Shown here piece after piece: positions 43,320 to 51,908 of a stretch of DNA of 64,000 nt (positions within the stretch are counted from its first letter, which is position 1; each line of letters starts with the position of its first letter). The translations under genes were made by a program, and so were the position numbers. The DNA comes from JASHPR01 sp963808705 (GTDB lineage: Bacteria; Actinomycetota; Actinomycetes; Streptosporangiales; Streptosporangiaceae). The notes beneath the pieces are model-generated. The model did no database searches, was not told the DNA's origin, and saw only the letters and a list, made by a program, of their open reading frames with translations. The DNA is taken from assembly GCA_963808705.1 (NCBI GenBank), contig CAWEHB010000003.1, forward strand, positions 62,001 through 126,000. Direction: 5' to 3'.

Positions 43320-43856
43320 TCATTCCAGAGGTTCCTGGCCGCCGCCGTAGACCAGCAGGCCGTCGGAGCGGAGCCGGGCTCCGGGCGAGCGCCGGTGCGC
43401 GGCCAGGCTGCCGTCGTGCATGAGATGGCGGACCGGGACGTTCCGCGCGATCTCGGCGAAGTCGGCGATGAGCCGCCGGTGACAGCGCCACCAGAGGCTC
43501 TCGCTGCACATCACCACGAGTTGCTCGTCAGCGGCCTGGGCGAGCACCTCGGCGATGGCGGCGAGGAAGTCCGGCTGCCGCATGTGACCGGCGTATCCCC
43601 GGAAGGCCGCCTCCCGCCACGCCAGGTCAGGCGAATCCGGCGCCGGCCGGCGGAAGCCGCCCAGCCGCTTCTCCCACCGGTAGGAGATACCGCGGCGGGG
43701 AAGCCAGCGCTCCAGCTCGAGCCGGGCCACATGCGGGTTGCGGCGGCTGCCGGGCGCGATGCGGACGTCGACCAGCGCCGTCACGTGCGCGGACCGCAGC
43801 AGCCCGGCGATGCGTTCCTCGCTGGCCGTTCCGTGGCCGAACGTGATCAGCGGCAT
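43320..43856 (-). CDS. DUF488-family protein
   Basis: 178 aa from the ATG at 43856 (MPLITFGHGT, a typical family start); an in-frame start 17 codons earlier is possible. Conserved features: TALVDVRIAPGSRRNPHVAR, WEKRLGGF, FRGYAGHMRQPDFLAAIAEV and VVMCSESLWWRCHRRLIADF with the Cys and HR motif. The fold is compact; the function of DUF488 is unknown, though a DNA- or nucleotide-related enzymatic role has been suspected from the conserved Cys/His/Arg. Confidence 0.88.
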   Translation of the reverse strand: MPLITFGHGTASEERIAGLLRSAHVTALVDVRIAPGSRRNPHVARLELERWLPRRGISYRWEKRLGGFRRPAPDSPDLAWREAAFRGYAGHMRQPDFLAAIAEVLAQAADEQLVVMCSESLWWRCHRRLIADFAEIARNVPVRHLMHDGSLAAHRRSPGARLRSDGLLVYGGGQEPLE

Positions 43857-43921
43857 CGGCTCAGGCTGCTCCTGCGTCCGCGTCGGCGGTGGCCACCAGC
43901 TTGCCATCCGGGCTGAACCGG

Positions 43922-44245
43922 TCAGCTCAGCAGGTCAGCGACGGCGACGATGCCCGGTTCGATGGCACGCTCGCTGACGTTGCCGAATCCGATCACGAGC
44001 TGAGGGGGCACGGCCGTGCCGGTGGCGCGGTAGCTGCCGATCCCGTACAGGCCGACCAGCCGCTCGCGCGCGGCCGCCGCTACGGCCTGCTCGTCGGCCG
44101 AGGCCTCCAGGTGCGCGATGGCGTGGAATCCGGCCGCCAGGCCGGTCAGCCGGATGCCCGGAGCATGCCGGGCGAGCGCGGCGATGAGCCGCGCGCGGCG
44201 CCGCGCGTAGATCACCCGCATCCGGCGAGGTGGCCTGCTGATACT
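43922..44245 (-). pseudogene. C-terminal relic of a MocR/PdxR-type regulator
   Basis: The minus frame encodes only the end of a GntR-aminotransferase fusion: RRMRVIYARRRARLIAALAR, GLAAGFHAIAHLEASADEQA, VGLYGIGSYRATGTAVPPQL and VIGFGNVSERAIEPGIVAVA. The DNA-binding domain and the lysine-bearing aminotransferase core are absent, and the frame upstream of about 44245 is not regulator-like. About 100 of ~470 residues remain. Confidence 0.75.
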
Positions 44246-44317
44246 CGCTGCCCTGCCGGCTGGCCGGGGCCGCGCTCTTCCCGGCGGTGGTCTCGATGGC
44301 GCGTCTTTCCGCCCGCG

Positions 44318-44398
44318 TCACTCGTACTCGTCGTGGCGGCGCCACCAGGGGCCGGTCTCGTCGCGGCCGCGGGGCGCTCGGTCGAGCCACTGATACAT
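44318..44398 (-). CDS. Possible 26-residue microprotein or gene relic
   Basis: The ATG at 44398 opens a 26-codon frame whose product, rich in Trp and acidic residues (PWWRRHDEYE at the end), looks more protein-like than random high-GC translation. There is no clear ribosome site; a GC hairpin (CCCCCGCTCGGGGG on the minus strand) lies just before it. It may be a small gene or the end of a lost one. Confidence 0.25.
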   Translation of the reverse strand: MYQWLDRAPRGRDETGPWWRRHDEYE

Positions 44399-44519
44399 GC
44401 CCCCGAGCGGGGGGAGTCAGGTCAGACCCGGCAGCCGTCGCAAAAGCGCCGCCCGCCCGCGCGCCGGCCTATCGACCGGGGCGGCGGGCACGCGGGATGA
44501 TGACCTTGAGGAGGCGAGC

Positions 44520-45194
44520 ATGCGGGTACTGATGATCGCGCCCCCGGGCGCGGGCAAGGGGACTCAGGGCGCGCTGATCGCCGCGCACTTCAACATCCCC
44601 CACATCGCGACCGGCGAGCTGCTGCGCGATCACGTTGCGCGGGGGACCGCTCTGGGCCAGGCCGTTCAGGCGTATCTCGACCGCGGCGAACTGGTGCCCG
44701 ACCAGATCGTGCTCGACATGGTGCGGGAGGCGATGATCGCCGCCAAGGCGGCCGGAGGCGGGTTTGTCCTCGACGGAATCCCGCGGAACATGGCGCAGGC
44801 CCGCGCGGCCTATGAGATCGGCCGCGAGCTCGGGATGACCGCGGATGTGGCGCTGCACCTGCAGGCCGACGACGCGGAGCTCACCCGCCGGCTGCTGGCC
44901 CGGGCTGCGCTCGAGCATCGCTCCGACGACACCCCGGAGGTCATTGCCCAGCGCCTGGCGCTCTACTACGGGGTGACGGCTCCCATCCTCGCGTGGTACC
45001 GCGACCGCGGGATCCTTGTCTCCGTGGATGCGATGCGTTCCGCGCCTGAGGTCGGGCGCGAGATCCTGGTCGCTCTCGAGGCGATGCGCCCGTTCCTGGA
45101 GCACGGGCCCGCGCAGGAGCGGCTTCCCCTGGACCTGACCGGCCTGGGCGAGGCGTTCGGCGCGACCGGCTCAGCCGCCGCCGCATCCGAGTGA
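44520..45194 (+). CDS. Adenylate kinase-like nucleoside monophosphate kinase
   Basis: 224 aa. Phosphate-binding loop APPGAGKGTQ (the usual first Gly is Ala), AMP-site HIATGELLRDHVARGTALG, GFVLDGIPRNMAQA where the family normally has DGFPRT, and the LID/arginine region RAALEHRSDDTPEVIAQRLA. The LID is short and has no zinc cysteines. GAGGAGGCG precedes the ATG at 44520. It stands alone rather than in the secY-adk ribosomal operon, so it is probably an additional, divergent kinase. Confidence 0.85.
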   Translation: MRVLMIAPPGAGKGTQGALIAAHFNIPHIATGELLRDHVARGTALGQAVQAYLDRGELVPDQIVLDMVREAMIAAKAAGGGFVLDGIPRNMAQARAAYEIGRELGMTADVALHLQADDAELTRRLLARAALEHRSDDTPEVIAQRLALYYGVTAPILAWYRDRGILVSVDAMRSAPEVGREILVALEAMRPFLEHGPAQERLPLDLTGLGEAFGATGSAAAASE

Positions 45195-45319
45195 GCCGGC
45201 CGGTTTCGCCGTCGGCCGCGCCGCACCGCAGATCCCGCGCGTACTGCCACGGCCGTGTATCAGCGCCCAGCGCTCAGCCTCTTACCTGTTACGAAGCAGC
45301 AAGGGTAAGGAGCAGCAGA

Positions 45320-45958
45320 ATGGCATCCCCTTCATCTGAGCCTGCAGCGGCGGAGCTGTGGCAAGGCGGCTTGACCGCGGCCGGGCCCCCTCCTGGCCTT
45401 CCAGACCTCAGCAGCGGAGGAATAACCGTTGTCGCCCAGCAGTCCGCAACAGCGGTCACCGGAGCCCTGGTTTGTTACCAGGGGGGCGCTTTCACCAGGC
45501 AGTTCTGGACTACCGGCCCACCGGTTCCGCTCCTGATCGAGTCCCTCTCGCGCGGGCAGGTGCGCCAGATCCTGGACCAGGTCCTCGAGCAGTTGCGAGG
45601 CCCAGACACCGGTCTGGACGATATTCCTCTGCGGGCCTTCGCGGAGACAGCCAGGCTGTACCTCGAACCCAAGCCGTCTGACAGATTCGCCGAGGCGGCC
45701 TTCGGCCCGATCGCGCAGCCGAGCCCGGGAGACCTCACGGGAGAGGTGAGCTGGCCCAGCGGTACCGTCGGCACGGTGCTCGGGAGCGCGAGCGCGATCT
45801 CGGCGCAAACGCACCTCGCGTCTGTGCCCGCGGGGAATCCAGCGCCCTTGCGGGAGGCCGACCTGCGATCGCTTGCCCTGGCTCTGGAGAACGCCACTCA
45901 GCCGATCGACCCGCTGTGGCAGCAGATGCTGAGCTTCGCCCAGGACGCACTGCCCTAA
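45320..45958 (+). CDS. Protein of unknown function
   Basis: 212 aa; ATG preceded by TAAGGAG. No recognised domain. Segments such as GGITVVAQQSATAVTGALVC and ESLSRGQVRQILDQVLEQLR suggest a mixed alpha/beta cytosolic protein. No signal peptide. It ends 24 bases before the LLM flavoprotein gene. Confidence 0.65.
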   Translation: MASPSSEPAAAELWQGGLTAAGPPPGLPDLSSGGITVVAQQSATAVTGALVCYQGGAFTRQFWTTGPPVPLLIESLSRGQVRQILDQVLEQLRGPDTGLDDIPLRAFAETARLYLEPKPSDRFAEAAFGPIAQPSPGDLTGEVSWPSGTVGTVLGSASAISAQTHLASVPAGNPAPLREADLRSLALALENATQPIDPLWQQMLSFAQDALP

Positions 45959-45982
45959 CGGCGTGGTGGCTAGTCTTCGGGT

Positions 45983-47035
45983 GTGCCGGTTACCTTCGGG
46001 TTGTTCGACTGGGTTGATGCGGACGGCGTGCGCGAGGCCGGCCAGCTGTACCGCGAGCGGCTTGACCTGCTCGCCGAGGCCGAGTCGCACGGGTTCGACA
46101 TCTACCACCTGGCCGAGCATCACGGCACGCCGCTGGGCCTGGTGCCGTCGCCGAGCGTGTTCCTGGCCGCTGCGGCGGTGCGGACCACGCGCATCCGGCT
46201 GTGCCCCCTGGTGTACGTGCTGCCCCTGTACCACCCGACGCGGCTGGCCGAGGAGATCGCCATGCTCGATCAGCTCAGCGGCGGGCGCCTGGAGATCGGG
46301 GTCGGCAAGGGCGGTGTCCCCTACGAGCTGCTTACCTACGGCATCGAGCCCGGCGACGCCCAGCGGCGTTACGACGAGATCTTCGACTCGGTCATGCGGG
46401 CACTCGAAAGCGGCACCATCGACCCCCCCGGAACCAAGGCCGAGGGCACCGAGCTGCCCATCCGGGTCCGCCAGGCCCCCCGCCCGCCGCTCTGGTATCC
46501 CACCAGCAACCCCCGCAGCATCCCGCCCCTGGGCCGGCGCGGGATCAACACCATCCTCGGGTTCAGCTTCCGATCCCCCACGATCGAGGAGACCCGGCGC
46601 CGTCGCGACGAGTACTTCGCTGGCGTGGCGGACGCGCCGCCGGGCGCGACGATGGGCGGTGCGGGGGCGCCGACACCGCGCTTCGGGATCATGCGCAACA
46701 TTTACGTGGGAGAGTCCGACCGCGACGCCCGGGAACGCGCCGTCGCGGCGATGGAGGTGTTCTACCAGCAGTTCACCGCGTTGTGGCGGCGCCACGGCGA
46801 CGACCGTTTCACCGGGCCGCAGGACTTCGGCCGCGCCATCGACGACGGCCGGGTCATCGCGGGCTCGGCCGCCACCGTACGGGCCAGGCTCGCCGAGATG
46901 CTGCAGGCATCAGGATGCAACCACTTCGCCGGCGCGTTCGCGTTCGGCTCGCTGAGCTATCCGGAGGCACGGTCGTCGCTCGCGCGATTCGGCGAGGAGA
47001 TCGCCCCGGCGCTGCGCGGGCTCGGCCCCGGCTGA
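45983..47035 (+). CDS. LLM-class flavin-dependent oxidoreductase (luciferase-like)
   Basis: 350 aa TIM-barrel monooxygenase of the bacterial luciferase family, using FMN or F420. Characteristic: FDIYHLAEHHGTPLGLVPSP, TRIRLCPLVYVLPLYHPTRL, EEIAMLDQLSGGRLEIGVGK, and the C-terminal GSAATVRARLAEMLQASGCN. GTG start. Its last 79 bases overlap the 3' end of the opposing TetR gene. Substrate unknown. Confidence 0.93.
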   Translation: MPVTFGLFDWVDADGVREAGQLYRERLDLLAEAESHGFDIYHLAEHHGTPLGLVPSPSVFLAAAAVRTTRIRLCPLVYVLPLYHPTRLAEEIAMLDQLSGGRLEIGVGKGGVPYELLTYGIEPGDAQRRYDEIFDSVMRALESGTIDPPGTKAEGTELPIRVRQAPRPPLWYPTSNPRSIPPLGRRGINTILGFSFRSPTIEETRRRRDEYFAGVADAPPGATMGGAGAPTPRFGIMRNIYVGESDRDARERAVAAMEVFYQQFTALWRRHGDDRFTGPQDFGRAIDDGRVIAGSAATVRARLAEMLQASGCNHFAGAFAFGSLSYPEARSSLARFGEEIAPALRGLGPG

Positions 47036-47718
47036 CCGGGTACCGGGAGCCTGCCGCTGGCCGTGACCGGCACCCGGGCGGGTCCGCCGCGCTCAGAGCC
47101 CGCGGGGCCAGCCGGCGGCAGCAGCGCGTGCAGGACCCGGCTGGCCCGGCCGGCGTCGGGCTGCTCGCCGGTGATGAGGCTCAGGTACACGTAGGACTCG
47201 ATGATGCGGACGACAACATAGGTCAGGTCCTCGAGCGGGATCTCGGTGCGCACCCGCTCGGCGTCAAGGTCCTCGGCGAGCAGGCCGTGGACGCAGCCCA
47301 GCAACCGGGACTGGTAGTCGGTGGCTCTCGTCGTGAGCAGCCGGAGCGCGAGGTCGCCCTCGTTCTCCACGAACGCGCGCATGCCGGGGTTCTGGATGAC
47401 GGCATGCAGCCAGGCGTCGAGGACCGACGCCGACCGGCCGCGGCCCGGCTGGACGGTGGCCGGATCCGCCATCAGTTTCTCGAACGTACGGTAGCTGAGC
47501 GACCAGAGCACCTCGACGAGCAGTTGTTCCCGGGAGCCAACCCACCGGTAGAGCGTCGCCCGGTTGATGCCGAGGTCACGCGAGAGCAGCCCCATGTCAA
47601 CGCGCTTGCCGTCGAGGAAGGTCCGCCGGGCCCGGCGGAAGGCGTCGAGCGCGGTAGGCCGGCTGGCGACGCCGGTGAGCTGCTCCTGCAGCGGTGTCGG
47701 CGCTGGCGTCACGGCCAT
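46957..47718 (-). CDS. TetR-family regulator (QsdR-like)
   Basis: 253 aa from the ATG at 47718. DNA-binding region: TALDAFRRARRTFLDGKRVD and LSRDLGINRATLYRWVGSRE, with WVGSREQLL typical of the QsdR-type subgroup. The C-terminal domain has AFVENEGDLALRLLTTRATD. The last ~30 residues overlap the LLM gene and are low-complexity. It is divergent from the esterase gene and likely regulates it. Confidence 0.88.
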   Translation of the reverse strand: MAVTPAPTPLQEQLTGVASRPTALDAFRRARRTFLDGKRVDMGLLSRDLGINRATLYRWVGSREQLLVEVLWSLSYRTFEKLMADPATVQPGRGRSASVLDAWLHAVIQNPGMRAFVENEGDLALRLLTTRATDYQSRLLGCVHGLLAEDLDAERVRTEIPLEDLTYVVVRIIESYVYLSLITGEQPDAGRASRVLHALLPPAGPAGSERGGPARVPVTASGRLPVPGQPGPSPRSAGAISSPNRASDDRASG

Positions 47719-47761
47719 GGGCTGCGGTGGTCCGGTGATCGCCCAGCCTCCTCTCCCGGCC

Positions 47762-47790
47762 TTGACAGCCAGGATGACCCAAGGCACAGT
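47762..47790 (+). promoter_or_regulatory. Candidate promoter of the esterase gene
   Basis: TTGACA at 47762-47767 is a perfect -35 hexamer. CACAGT at 47785-47790, 17 bases on, is a weak -10. The esterase start is 42 bases further downstream. Confidence 0.4.
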
Positions 47791-47831
47791 GTGATGCAAC
47801 ATATCAGACTTTTGTCGCAGCAAGGCCACAG

Positions 47832-48968
47832 GTGATCGATATGGCGCAACCGCCTTCGCAGGCCTCCTCCCCCGCCGCGCCGACGGGGCAAGCCCGGCGC
47901 GAGGGACGGCTGGCCGACCCGTCGGTCGAGCTGCGCACCGATCCGCGGCTGCACCCGGGGCTGCGGGTCACGCTCGCCGGGTTCGAGATGGACGGGCACG
48001 CGCCGCCGCCGCCGATGGACCGGAGCGCCGGGACGGAGGCACTGGCCGAGTTCGTCGGCGGAGCTCACGCCGCGTTCGAGGGCCTGTACGCCGTCCTGCC
48101 GTCCGAGTGGCCCGGCGAGTCGCCGGCCGACGTGACGTACCGGACCGAGACGGTGCGCGGGGTGGACGGCAACGGCGTCCCGCTGCGCATCTTCCGGCCT
48201 GCTGGCACGGCGGGCCCGCTGCCGTGCGTGGTCTACCTGCACGGCGGCGGGATGACGATCCTCGAGGCGCACAACCGGGTGCACACGCAGTGGAGCCATG
48301 ACCTGGCCGCGACCGGGATGGTCGTGGTCACCGTCGGCTTCCGCAACGCCTGGACCGCCGACGGGCTGAACCCGTTCCCGGCCGGCCTGAACGACTGCTC
48401 CGTGGCGCTGGACTGGGTCCACGAGCACCGCGACGACCTCGGCGTCACGACGATCGTCCTGCAGGGCGAGTCGGGCGGCGGCAACCTCGTCCTGGCCACC
48501 GCGCTCAAGGCCAAGCGCGAAGGCCGCCTGGACCGGATCGACGGCGTCTACGCGATGGTCCCCTACATCAGCGGCGGCTACGCCTGGGCCACCGACCGCA
48601 AGCTACGCGAGCTGCCCTCGATGGTCGAGAACGACGGCCACTACCTCAACTGCCAGATGATGGACCTGCTCGTAGCGATCTACGACCCCGCCGGCGACAA
48701 CGCCGAGAACCCCCTGTGCTGGCCCTACTTCGCCACCGACAGCGACGTCGCCGGGCTGCCGCCGCATGTCATCGCGGTCAACGAACTGGATCCGCTGCGC
48801 GACGAGGGCATCGCCTACTTCCGCACCCTGCAGCAGGCCGGAGTCCACGTCGTGGGCAAGGTCAACCTCGGCCTGACCCACGCCGCCGACATGTCCTTCC
48901 GCCAGGCCGTCCCCGACGCGTACCAGGCGGCGGTCCGCGACATCCACAGCTTCGCGCAATCCCTGTGA
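47832..48968 (+). CDS. Alpha/beta-hydrolase, hormone-sensitive-lipase (HSL) family esterase
   Basis: 378 aa. Oxyanion-hole motif YLHGGGMTILE, nucleophile motif LQGESGGGNLVLA (Ser), acid ELDPLRDEG (Asp) and catalytic His in LGLTHAADMSF. No signal peptide. The N-terminal ~100 residues form a cap. HSL members hydrolyse short-chain esters and lactones; a QsdR-like regulator next door makes a lactone-type substrate thinkable, but nothing here proves it. The start at 47832 is directly after the divergent regulator region. Confidence 0.92.
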   Translation: MIDMAQPPSQASSPAAPTGQARREGRLADPSVELRTDPRLHPGLRVTLAGFEMDGHAPPPPMDRSAGTEALAEFVGGAHAAFEGLYAVLPSEWPGESPADVTYRTETVRGVDGNGVPLRIFRPAGTAGPLPCVVYLHGGGMTILEAHNRVHTQWSHDLAATGMVVVTVGFRNAWTADGLNPFPAGLNDCSVALDWVHEHRDDLGVTTIVLQGESGGGNLVLATALKAKREGRLDRIDGVYAMVPYISGGYAWATDRKLRELPSMVENDGHYLNCQMMDLLVAIYDPAGDNAENPLCWPYFATDSDVAGLPPHVIAVNELDPLRDEGIAYFRTLQQAGVHVVGKVNLGLTHAADMSFRQAVPDAYQAAVRDIHSFAQSL

Positions 48969-49020
48969 CGGCCAGGACCGGCGCGTCCGGGACCCGGCAC
49001 GAGGATCACGCGCGGAGCCG

Positions 49021-50595
49021 TCATCCGGCGGCCGGCGCGGGCCGGAGCAGGCCGCGCTGCAGCACGACCGGCACGAACAGGTCGCGGTAGCCGTGCTCGT
49101 CGAACAGCACGGTGATCTGGTCGCCGTCGTAGCGCTGCACGGTGCCCTCTCCCCACCGCTCGCTGACGACCCGCGCACCCACCGCGAACGGGACCTCGGC
49201 CCGCGCGGGCTCGGCGGGCGCGAGGTCGTTGTCGCAGTTCCCGCAGGGGCCGGGGTAGTCCTGGCCGAAGTACGAGAGCAGGAACGAGCGCCGGCAGCCG
49301 GTGTGCTCGGCGTAGCGGCGCATCATCGTCAGCCGCGAGCGCTCCACCTCGTCCTCGCGTTGCGTCTCCGCGTCCGACGCCGCCAGTGCCGCCGCGACGC
49401 TCATCGCCGCGGTCCAGCGGACCTCGCCGTCCGCCCGCCAGGCCGCAGCGCCCAGGTCGGCCAGGCGGACGAGCGCGGCCGTCTGCTGCCGCGCGCCGGG
49501 CTCGACGCGCTGACCGGCCGCGAGCGTGGCCGCGGCCTGCGCCACCGCCGCGCCGGAGACGCTGCCCGCGGCCAGGTAACGCGCCGTCTCGAAGTCCTCG
49601 TAACGGTAGAGCAGCCGCGCCTGCGACGGCTGGCCGTCCCGGCCGGCGCGCCCGAACTCCTGGTAGTACGCGTCGAGCGAGGGCGGCGGGTCGAAGTGCA
49701 GCACCCAGCGCACGTCCGGCTTGTCGATCCCCATGCCGAACGCGACCGTGGCCGCGATGATGCGGTCCGACCCGTCCAGGAACGCTGCCATCGCCTCGTG
49801 GCGCTCGCGGCCGGGCAGCCCGGCGTGGTACAGCGTCACCTGCTCGCCCGCTGACGCGAGCGCGTCGTGCGCCGCCTGCGCGCCGGCCCGCGTCGCCGCG
49901 TAGACGATCCCCGGCCCGGCCAGCTCGCCCGCCGCGCGCACGAGCTCGCGCCGCTTGTCGGGAAGCGTGCGGACGCGGTGCGCCGACAGCGCGATGTGTG
50001 GCCGGTCGAAGTCGCCGATCACCACCTCGGGATCGCGCAGCCCCAGCCGCCGCACGATCTCCTGCCGCACCGGCGGCGCGGCCGTCGCGGTCAGGGCCAG
50101 CCGGCCCGTCGCGCCGACGGCCTCGGCCTGCGCCCCGAGCAGCATGTAGTCGGGACGGAAGTCATGGCCCCACTGGCTGATCAGGTGCGCCTCGTCGACG
50201 ACGAACAACCCCGGCCCCGCGCGCTGCAGCGCCTGCCGGGTCTCCGGGTTCGCCAGCTGCTCCGGGGACAGGAAGACGAACGTGCCCGGGTCGCACGACG
50301 CGAGCAGCGCCGCCGCCCGCGCGCCCGCCGGCTGCTGCGAGTTGAGCACGATCGCCGGCAGCCCGGCCGCCTGCAGGTGGGCCAGCTGATCATCCTGGAG
50401 CGCGATCAGCGGCGACACCACGACCGTCGGCCCGGGCCGCAGCAGCCCCGCCAGCTCGTAGATCGCCGACTTCCCGCCCCCGGTCGGCAGCACGGCCAGC
50501 ACGTCGCGGCCGCCGGCCAGGGCCTGGACCGCGGGTAGCTGCCCGGGACGGAGCTGCTGGAAGCCCAGGCGCTCTCGCGCCAGCTCCTCGATCAC
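49021..50595 (-). CDS. recQ: ATP-dependent DNA helicase RecQ, short form
   Basis: 524 aa. Helicase motifs: LPTGGGKSAIYELA (I), VVSPLIALQDDQL (Ia), FVVDEAHLISQWGHDFRPDY (II, DEAH), LALTATAAPPVR (III), TLYHAGLPGRERH (IV/V region), IIAATVAFGMGIDKPDVRWV, QEFGRAGRDG (VI). The zinc site is CRRSFLLSYFGQD and CGNCDND. No HRDC domain; instead the protein ends in an SH3-like segment (AVGARVVSERWGEGTVQRYD) common in actinobacterial RecQ. GTG start. A repair/recombination helicase. Confidence 0.95.
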   Translation of the reverse strand: MIEELARERLGFQQLRPGQLPAVQALAGGRDVLAVLPTGGGKSAIYELAGLLRPGPTVVVSPLIALQDDQLAHLQAAGLPAIVLNSQQPAGARAAALLASCDPGTFVFLSPEQLANPETRQALQRAGPGLFVVDEAHLISQWGHDFRPDYMLLGAQAEAVGATGRLALTATAAPPVRQEIVRRLGLRDPEVVIGDFDRPHIALSAHRVRTLPDKRRELVRAAGELAGPGIVYAATRAGAQAAHDALASAGEQVTLYHAGLPGRERHEAMAAFLDGSDRIIAATVAFGMGIDKPDVRWVLHFDPPPSLDAYYQEFGRAGRDGQPSQARLLYRYEDFETARYLAAGSVSGAAVAQAAATLAAGQRVEPGARQQTAALVRLADLGAAAWRADGEVRWTAAMSVAAALAASDAETQREDEVERSRLTMMRRYAEHTGCRRSFLLSYFGQDYPGPCGNCDNDLAPAEPARAEVPFAVGARVVSERWGEGTVQRYDGDQITVLFDEHGYRDLFVPVVLQRGLLRPAPAAG

Positions 50596-50774
50596 ACCAG
50601 CAACCCTACGGTCCGGCCCCGGTTCTCAAGGCTGCAGCAGCGCCTTGGAGGCGCGGACTCGTCAATGGGTGCGGCTGCAGCCGCGCGAAACCGCTGGAAG
50701 GACTGTCCAGGGCCGAGGGCCCGGCTGAGCGGGGGTGCCCGGTGACATGGCGTCAGGCTGCGTGCTGCCGGCGC

Positions 50775-51905
50775 TCATACACGCTCCGCTGCGTTCCTCT
50801 CCTTGATGCCTGGCTCCGCCACCTGGACGACCGCGGGCGGCCCGCCGCGAGGACCGAAGGTCTCGACGACCGCGGAGACGCCGGCGTTGTTGGCGCCGGC
50901 CACCACCACCAGCACGGCGCCGGGGGAATTCAGCACCCGGACGACGTCGGTGCTGCCCGGGCCCCCGGCCTGGTCCGGTATGGCGTCGGGGTGATCGGCA
51001 GGCAGCCGCCAGCGGGTCTGCCGGGCGATGGCGTCCTTGCCCACGGCCGCGAGCTCGGCGCGGCTGCGCACCGCGTGATCGTAGCTGAACCGGCTCAGGT
51101 CGGCCTTGCTCCAGCCGGCCCGGGCGAACAGGCGCGCGTGCTCGGGGCCGAGCACCACGAGGGCGCTGATCGTCTCGTGGATGAGCGCCCCGGTCCGCGA
51201 GATCGTGCCCGCGATGTCCAGCGCGAGCTGCTCTGGCACCGTGGTGTGCCGGGCCTCGATGTGGATGCACGACCTGATGACGATTGCGGTCACCGCGCTG
51301 TCGGCCGGCCGGAGGCCGAACTGCTCGTGCAGCGGCGGCCACGGGCTTTCTTCCTCGTTCTCCGCGATGCACGCGGTGTACTTCGCCGGGGTGCCCTGGG
51401 TGGCCTGGTCGAGCTGGTGCGGGCGGAGGCCGAACGCGTTGATGGCGCCCAGGCGGATGGCCCGGCCGATCGTGGCGTTCGCCCGGAAGCCCGAGCCGAA
51501 CACGTTCCCCTTGCTGTTCAGGCCGATCAGCTCGCGCACCGGGCCGTTCACGATCAGCAGCGGCGCGGTCCCGGTGGTGCTCTGCCAGATCCCGCGGGTG
51601 GCGTACCCCTCCCTGGCGAGCGACTCCCAGGCGGCCAGCACGACCGGGAAGTACTCCGGCCGGCAGCCGGCCAGGGCCGCGTTGATGGCCGCCAGCCGCA
51701 CCGTGCACTGCCGGTTCAGCTGCGGCATCGGCATCAGCACCTCATCCGGGTCGCGGCTGGTCGTGGCCAGGAACTCGGCGAGGTACGACTCGGTGACCGG
51801 GACCACGGGCAGGCCATCGGTCCAGCCCCGGTCGGCGTAGTACTCCATGGCGCGGCGGATCTCGGCGGGGTCGGCCAGCGGCGCGTCGTCCTCGGCGGCG
51901 GTCAC
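50775..51905 (-). CDS. Partner protein of the UGSC selenoprotein, function unknown
   Basis: 376 aa, GTG start three bases after the selenoprotein stop, so certainly co-transcribed and probably translationally linked. No signal peptide or membrane helix. Features: EYYADRGWTDGLPVVPVTES early, LNRQCTVRLAAINAALAGCR with two cysteines, LLIVNGPVRELIGLNSKGNV, AIVIRSCIHIEARHTTVPEQ and a C-terminal VVVAGANNAGVSAVVETFGP. I do not recognise a characterised family. Conserved-looking Cys residues next to a selenoprotein make a thiol/selenol redox or a C-S chemistry enzyme a reasonable guess, no more. Confidence 0.8.
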   Translation of the reverse strand: MTAAEDDAPLADPAEIRRAMEYYADRGWTDGLPVVPVTESYLAEFLATTSRDPDEVLMPMPQLNRQCTVRLAAINAALAGCRPEYFPVVLAAWESLAREGYATRGIWQSTTGTAPLLIVNGPVRELIGLNSKGNVFGSGFRANATIGRAIRLGAINAFGLRPHQLDQATQGTPAKYTACIAENEEESPWPPLHEQFGLRPADSAVTAIVIRSCIHIEARHTTVPEQLALDIAGTISRTGALIHETISALVVLGPEHARLFARAGWSKADLSRFSYDHAVRSRAELAAVGKDAIARQTRWRLPADHPDAIPDQAGGPGSTDVVRVLNSPGAVLVVVAGANNAGVSAVVETFGPRGGPPAVVQVAEPGIKERNAAERV

Positions 51906-51908
51906 CGG

